From: Fulvivirga sediminis
GTDB lineage: Bacteria > Bacteroidota > Bacteroidia > Cytophagales > Cyclobacteriaceae
Assembly (NCBI RefSeq): GCF_016757215.1
Contig: NZ_JAESIY010000015.1
Location: 1-64,000, forward strand
Length of the DNA stretch: 64,000 bases
Reading direction: 5' to 3'
Shown here: in pieces, positions 60,749 to 64,000 of the stretch
How positions within the stretch are numbered: position 1 is the stretch's first letter
Layout: each line of letters starts with the position of its first letter
Translations under genes and position numbers: made by a program
The notes under the pieces: model-generated
Database searches by the model: none
The model's input: the letters and a program-made list of their open reading frames with translations, nothing else
What the model was told of the DNA's origin: nothing

Positions 60749-62293
60749 TTAGTAGTTAGGATCTTGTTTGATTTTTGTATTGTTAAGCTCTAATAATGGA
60801 ATTGGTAAAAACTCATTCTTACCTGCCACAAATCCAAAGTCTGCAAGGGCTGAAGCAGCTCTTCCATTTCTGATAAGATCAAACCATCTTTTGCCTTCAC
60901 CGGCTAACTCTACTCTTCTTTCATGTAAAATATTATCTATGTTTACTGGTATAGAAGCTAAACCTACACGAGCACGTACGGCATCAAGTAACAATTGTGC
61001 ACGAGATTGATTGTCTAAATTTCCGCTTACAATAGCTTCTGCCTCTAAAAGGTAGGTGTCAGCCAAACGCAATTCATAGGTGTTTTGAGGGAAATTAAGC
61101 TCATAGTTTCCGCCACCAGTTGACTTATCTTCTTTAAGCCCGGCAAATTTCTTTAGGAAGTAGCCGGTATTATCGTAACCTTTTGAATAGTTAACTACAC
61201 CTGCTTCAGCCAAGCTATCTACATTAGAAATTGAATATTTATAGCGAGGATCATAGTTTCCGTTTTGTACAAAAGCACTAGCCAAACTCTCTGTAACAGG
61301 ATTAAAACTATACCCTGAAATAAAGTCAGGAGCTCCTGCTGACTCATCTATCACAGAATAGTCTCTGGGGCCCACCAAGATATTCATCACATTACCTTCA
61401 GTACAGGCAATACAATCCCAGACGCCGTTAGAAGTATTGGTGTGTCCTATTTCAAAGATTGACTCGCTATTATATTCGTTTCCAACTACAAATAGATCTC
61501 CGAAATTCTCGAGCAATTCATACCCTCCTTCTTCACTCTTTCCTCCTGGAACTGTTCCATTTACAATGGCAAATTGTTCTGCCGCTAGAGCAAATTTCTT
61601 TTGATTTAAATATACTTGCCCTAAAATGGCCCTGGCCGCGCCCTTAGTCATTCTTCCTCCTTCTGTACTTACAGGAACGGTAGCCGGTAGCTTATCAATA
61701 GCCGCAGTTAAATCCTCTTCAATAAATGAGTATATAGACTCTCTTGAAACCTGTTCCACATCGTTTACATCTTCAAAATTGATAGGCTGATCAAACTTGG
61801 GAATACTTCTAAAAAACCTGATCAGATCAAAGTAGAAGTAAGCTCTCAAAGCCTGTGCTTCAGCTGCAAATCTCACCTTCTTTTCTTCACTCATAGGTAC
61901 TCCAGGCAACTTACTAAGCAATATATTGGCTCTGTACACTCCTTGAAAACCTTTAGACCATAAATCTTCTTGAGGACCCGTGGCAGGAGTTAATTTGCTA
62001 TAATCATTCCATGCTTGAAATGCTGCAATATCGCCTGAGCTACCACCACCCGCATAGTGATCATCTGAAGCAGAATTAAGAGCAGGAAGCTTATCTATAT
62101 AACCACTTGAAACGAAACCTACTATATCATATACAGCCACTAGAGCTGCATAAGCCTCAGATTCGCTAGAATAGTAGAAAGCTTCTGTTGACTTTCCTGT
62201 TGGTTCTACTTCAAGAAAATCATCTGAACAGCCACTCACTATGATTAGAATAGCTGTAAAAAATGGGATTAATTTATTTGTATAACTTTTCAT
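60749..62293 (-). CDS. SusD/RagB-family nutrient-binding lipoprotein
   Basis: A 514-residue lipoprotein ('IIVSGCSDDFLEVEPTGKSTEAFYYSSESEAYAALVAVYD' region, Cys22). Typical SusD blocks are 'FQGVYRANILLSKLPGV', 'AEAQALRAYFYFDLIRFF', 'RMTKGAARAILGQVYLNQKKFALA', 'TYLLEAEAI' and the C-terminal 'ERRVELAGEGKRWFDLIRNG'. It caps the SusC pore and binds the glycan. It is 23 bases after susC. Confidence 0.96.
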   Translation of the reverse strand: MKSYTNKLIPFFTAILIIVSGCSDDFLEVEPTGKSTEAFYYSSESEAYAALVAVYDIVGFVSSGYIDKLPALNSASDDHYAGGGSSGDIAAFQAWNDYSKLTPATGPQEDLWSKGFQGVYRANILLSKLPGVPMSEEKKVRFAAEAQALRAYFYFDLIRFFRSIPKFDQPINFEDVNDVEQVSRESIYSFIEEDLTAAIDKLPATVPVSTEGGRMTKGAARAILGQVYLNQKKFALAAEQFAIVNGTVPGGKSEEGGYELLENFGDLFVVGNEYNSESIFEIGHTNTSNGVWDCIACTEGNVMNILVGPRDYSVIDESAGAPDFISGYSFNPVTESLASAFVQNGNYDPRYKYSISNVDSLAEAGVVNYSKGYDNTGYFLKKFAGLKEDKSTGGGNYELNFPQNTYELRLADTYLLEAEAIVSGNLDNQSRAQLLLDAVRARVGLASIPVNIDNILHERRVELAGEGKRWFDLIRNGRAASALADFGFVAGKNEFLPIPLLELNNTKIKQDPNY

Positions 62294-62316
62294 ATCTTTC
62301 TATTCAATGATTTTAA

Positions 62317-64000
62317 TTAAAAGCCTACACTAAGACCAACCATAAAAGATCTGGCTTGTGGGTAAACTCCTCTGTCAATACTCATTACACCACCACCTAT
62401 CTCAGGGTCATAACCAGAATATTTGGTGAACGTAAATAGATTTTCTGCCATAATATATACTCTGGCATTAGTCATACCTGCTTTTGAAATAAGAGCTGAA
62501 GGCAAGCTATAACCTAGTTGCATGGTTTTAATTCTGAAATAATCACCTTTCTCCAGGTAAAAGTCTGATGGGTTAGTGAAATTACGATTAGGATCTTCAT
62601 CTACTAATCTTGGATAATCGTTTGACGTTCCTTCTCCTGTCCACCTTCCCAAAGCACTAGTTTGGTAATTCGCTTTAATAATATCTAACCTTCTCAGTCC
62701 CTGGAAAATTTCGTTGCCTGCAACTCCTTGCCCGAAAACCATGAAGTCAAAGTTTTTATACTCAAGACTTAATGTAAGACCATAAGACCAATCAGGTATT
62801 GGGCTACCTATAAAGTCTCTATCCTTTTCATTGATCTCTCCGTTGCCATCTCTATCTTGCCATTTAAAGTCACCAGGCTTAGCATTGGGTTGGATAAGCT
62901 TTCCTTCTTCGTTACGATAATTATCAATCTCTTCTTGATTTTGAAAAATACCTAGAGTCTTGAAGCCGTAAAACGAATTAACAGGTTGGCCTACAGCTGT
63001 TCTGGTTATAGGATAGCTACTTGATTGAAAAGTTTCTCCGCCATCAAGATAGGCTACACCATCATTCAGATAAGTTACTTTGTTCTTTAGGTAAGATACA
63101 TTTCCATTAACAGATAGATTAAATTCACCTAACTGTTTTCTATATCCTAGTTCTAACTCTAAGCCCATATTTTCCATATCAGCCGCATTTTTAGCTGTAT
63201 TACCTACAGTTCCATAATAGGCTGGTATTCTAGGATATTGAAGAATTCCTGTAGTTACTTTTTTATACCAATCAAATGTTACAGTTAAGTCTTGCAGCAC
63301 GGTGGCCTCAAAACCAATGTTGGCCTGAGAAGTTTCTTCCCATTTCAAATTTCTATTTGGAGGCGCATCAGGACTCCAACCATTACTATATGCTCCAGAA
63401 TTTCCGAAAGTATAATTTCTTCCTGGGCTAATGGTTAACAGGTAAGCAAAATCTCCAATATTGTCATTACCTACTATTCCGTAACTACCTCTGATTTTAA
63501 GGAAATTAACAATATCATTTTCAGGCCAGAAATCCTCTTCTGAGGTTACCCACCCTATTGAACCCGACGGGAAGTATCCATATTTATTCTTATCACTGAA
63601 TCTTGAAGATCCATCTCTTCTTACAGTAGCAGTGAACAAGTACTTTTCTTTAAAACTATAGTTCACTCTACCAAAAATAGAACTTACAGCATGCGGTATA
63701 TTTTCATACCCCCCAGGAGCTGTAGATCTTACTGGCACATCAAAATTCAATGAGGCATCATCAAAGTTATCTACAGGAATATTGAATACCGTAAGGTTAA
63801 CTCCTTTAGACCTGTTATCCATATAAGCACCTTGTCCTAACAACACTGTGAACTTATGATCATTGATGCTTTTGCTATAAGAAACTGTGTTTTCTAAGTT
63901 CCAATCTAATTTTCTATTTGTACCCCTGTTAAATGAAGTTTGGCTAGTATTAGTAGAGGAATTAAGGAAATAGATGGGTGTAAAAGACTCATCTCCCCAA
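62317..64000 (-). CDS. SusC/RagA-family TonB-dependent receptor, C-terminal part (runs off window)
   Basis: The frame stays open from the stop at 62317 to the right window edge, giving at least 561 residues of the C-terminal barrel. SusC-type blocks include 'AVSSIFGRVNYSFKEKYLFTATVRRDGSSRFSDKNKYGYFPSGSIGWV', 'LKIRGSYGIVGNDNIGDFAY', 'PNRNLKWEETSQANIGFEATVL', 'AKPGDFKWQDRDGNGEINEKDRDFIGSPIPDW' and the terminal barrel strand. It imports oligosaccharides with SusD, powered by TonB. The signal, plug and carboxypeptidase-like domain lie outside the window. Confidence 0.95.
   Translation of the reverse strand, partial: WGDESFTPIYFLNSSTNTSQTSFNRGTNRKLDWNLENTVSYSKSINDHKFTVLLGQGAYMDNRSKGVNLTVFNIPVDNFDDASLNFDVPVRSTAPGGYENIPHAVSSIFGRVNYSFKEKYLFTATVRRDGSSRFSDKNKYGYFPSGSIGWVTSEEDFWPENDIVNFLKIRGSYGIVGNDNIGDFAYLLTISPGRNYTFGNSGAYSNGWSPDAPPNRNLKWEETSQANIGFEATVLQDLTVTFDWYKKVTTGILQYPRIPAYYGTVGNTAKNAADMENMGLELELGYRKQLGEFNLSVNGNVSYLKNKVTYLNDGVAYLDGGETFQSSSYPITRTAVGQPVNSFYGFKTLGIFQNQEEIDNYRNEEGKLIQPNAKPGDFKWQDRDGNGEINEKDRDFIGSPIPDWSYGLTLSLEYKNFDFMVFGQGVAGNEIFQGLRRLDIIKANYQTSALGRWTGEGTSNDYPRLVDEDPNRNFTNPSDFYLEKGDYFRIKTMQLGYSLPSALISKAGMTNARVYIMAENLFTFTKYSGYDPEIGGGVMSIDRGVYPQARSFMVGLSVGF

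Overview
The window is chromosomal DNA from a member of the Bacteroidota, most likely a Cytophagales bacterium (inference). It is AT-rich. It carries SprB-type repeats, a type IX secretion sorting tail, a SusC/SusD locus, a TamL-type outer-membrane assembly lipoprotein and several Bacteroidota promoters of the form TTG-N19-23-TAnnTTTG. I saw no tRNA, rRNA, IS element, prophage or CRISPR array.

Layout. 1-2342 (minus): an incomplete SprB-repeat surface protein behind a tiny secreted protein, then a membrane-anchored acidic protein. 2448-21692: housekeeping genes (smc, a YfiR-like protein, a TrmH-type RNA methyltransferase, tamL, a fused E1 dehydrogenase, hemF, a PAP2 phosphatase, riboflavin synthase, an MFS exporter, cysS, yidD, an ACMSD-like hydrolase, trhO, an M23 peptidase). 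21765-28958 (plus): a complete his operon, hisG-D-C-B-H-A-F-IE. 29273-32429: DoxX, YebC, a membrane protein and a flavoprotein resembling dihydrolipoamide dehydrogenase but lacking the redox cysteines. 32768-33445: a 42-residue peptide gene, a strong terminator and a DEMWH-motif protein. 33499-36786: a periplasmic-sensor histidine kinase whose only ATG start lies inside a second strong terminator. 36779-39574 (minus): tyrosine operon phhA-aminotransferase-tyrA. 39796-47282 (minus): trpE-G-D-C-F-B-A plus DAHP synthase. 47521-53175: M13 peptidase, two small unknown proteins, SRP RNA, transaldolase-like aldolase, FtsE-like ATPase, ECF sigma factor with a probable anti-sigma partner. 53303-64000 (minus): a polysaccharide-utilisation locus, SusC-SusD-surface lipoprotein-GH5-GH30-GH3, probably for beta-glucan.

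The most notable content is regulatory. Each amino-acid operon starts with a ribosome-mediated attenuator not covered by ordinary gene calling. The his leader peptide has six consecutive His codons, the tyr leader seven consecutive Tyr codons, and the trp leader three consecutive Trp codons. Each is followed by an intrinsic terminator and by sequences able to form mutually exclusive antiterminator pairings. The Tyr switch unites phenylalanine hydroxylase, an aminotransferase and prephenate dehydrogenase, so both routes to tyrosine appear to be induced by tyrosine shortage. In the trp and tyr leaders the start codon lies only 7-8 bases after the predicted -7 box, suggesting nearly leaderless translation of the sensor peptide.

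Functions are assigned from motifs and family knowledge read by eye. No database search or folding calculation was run.
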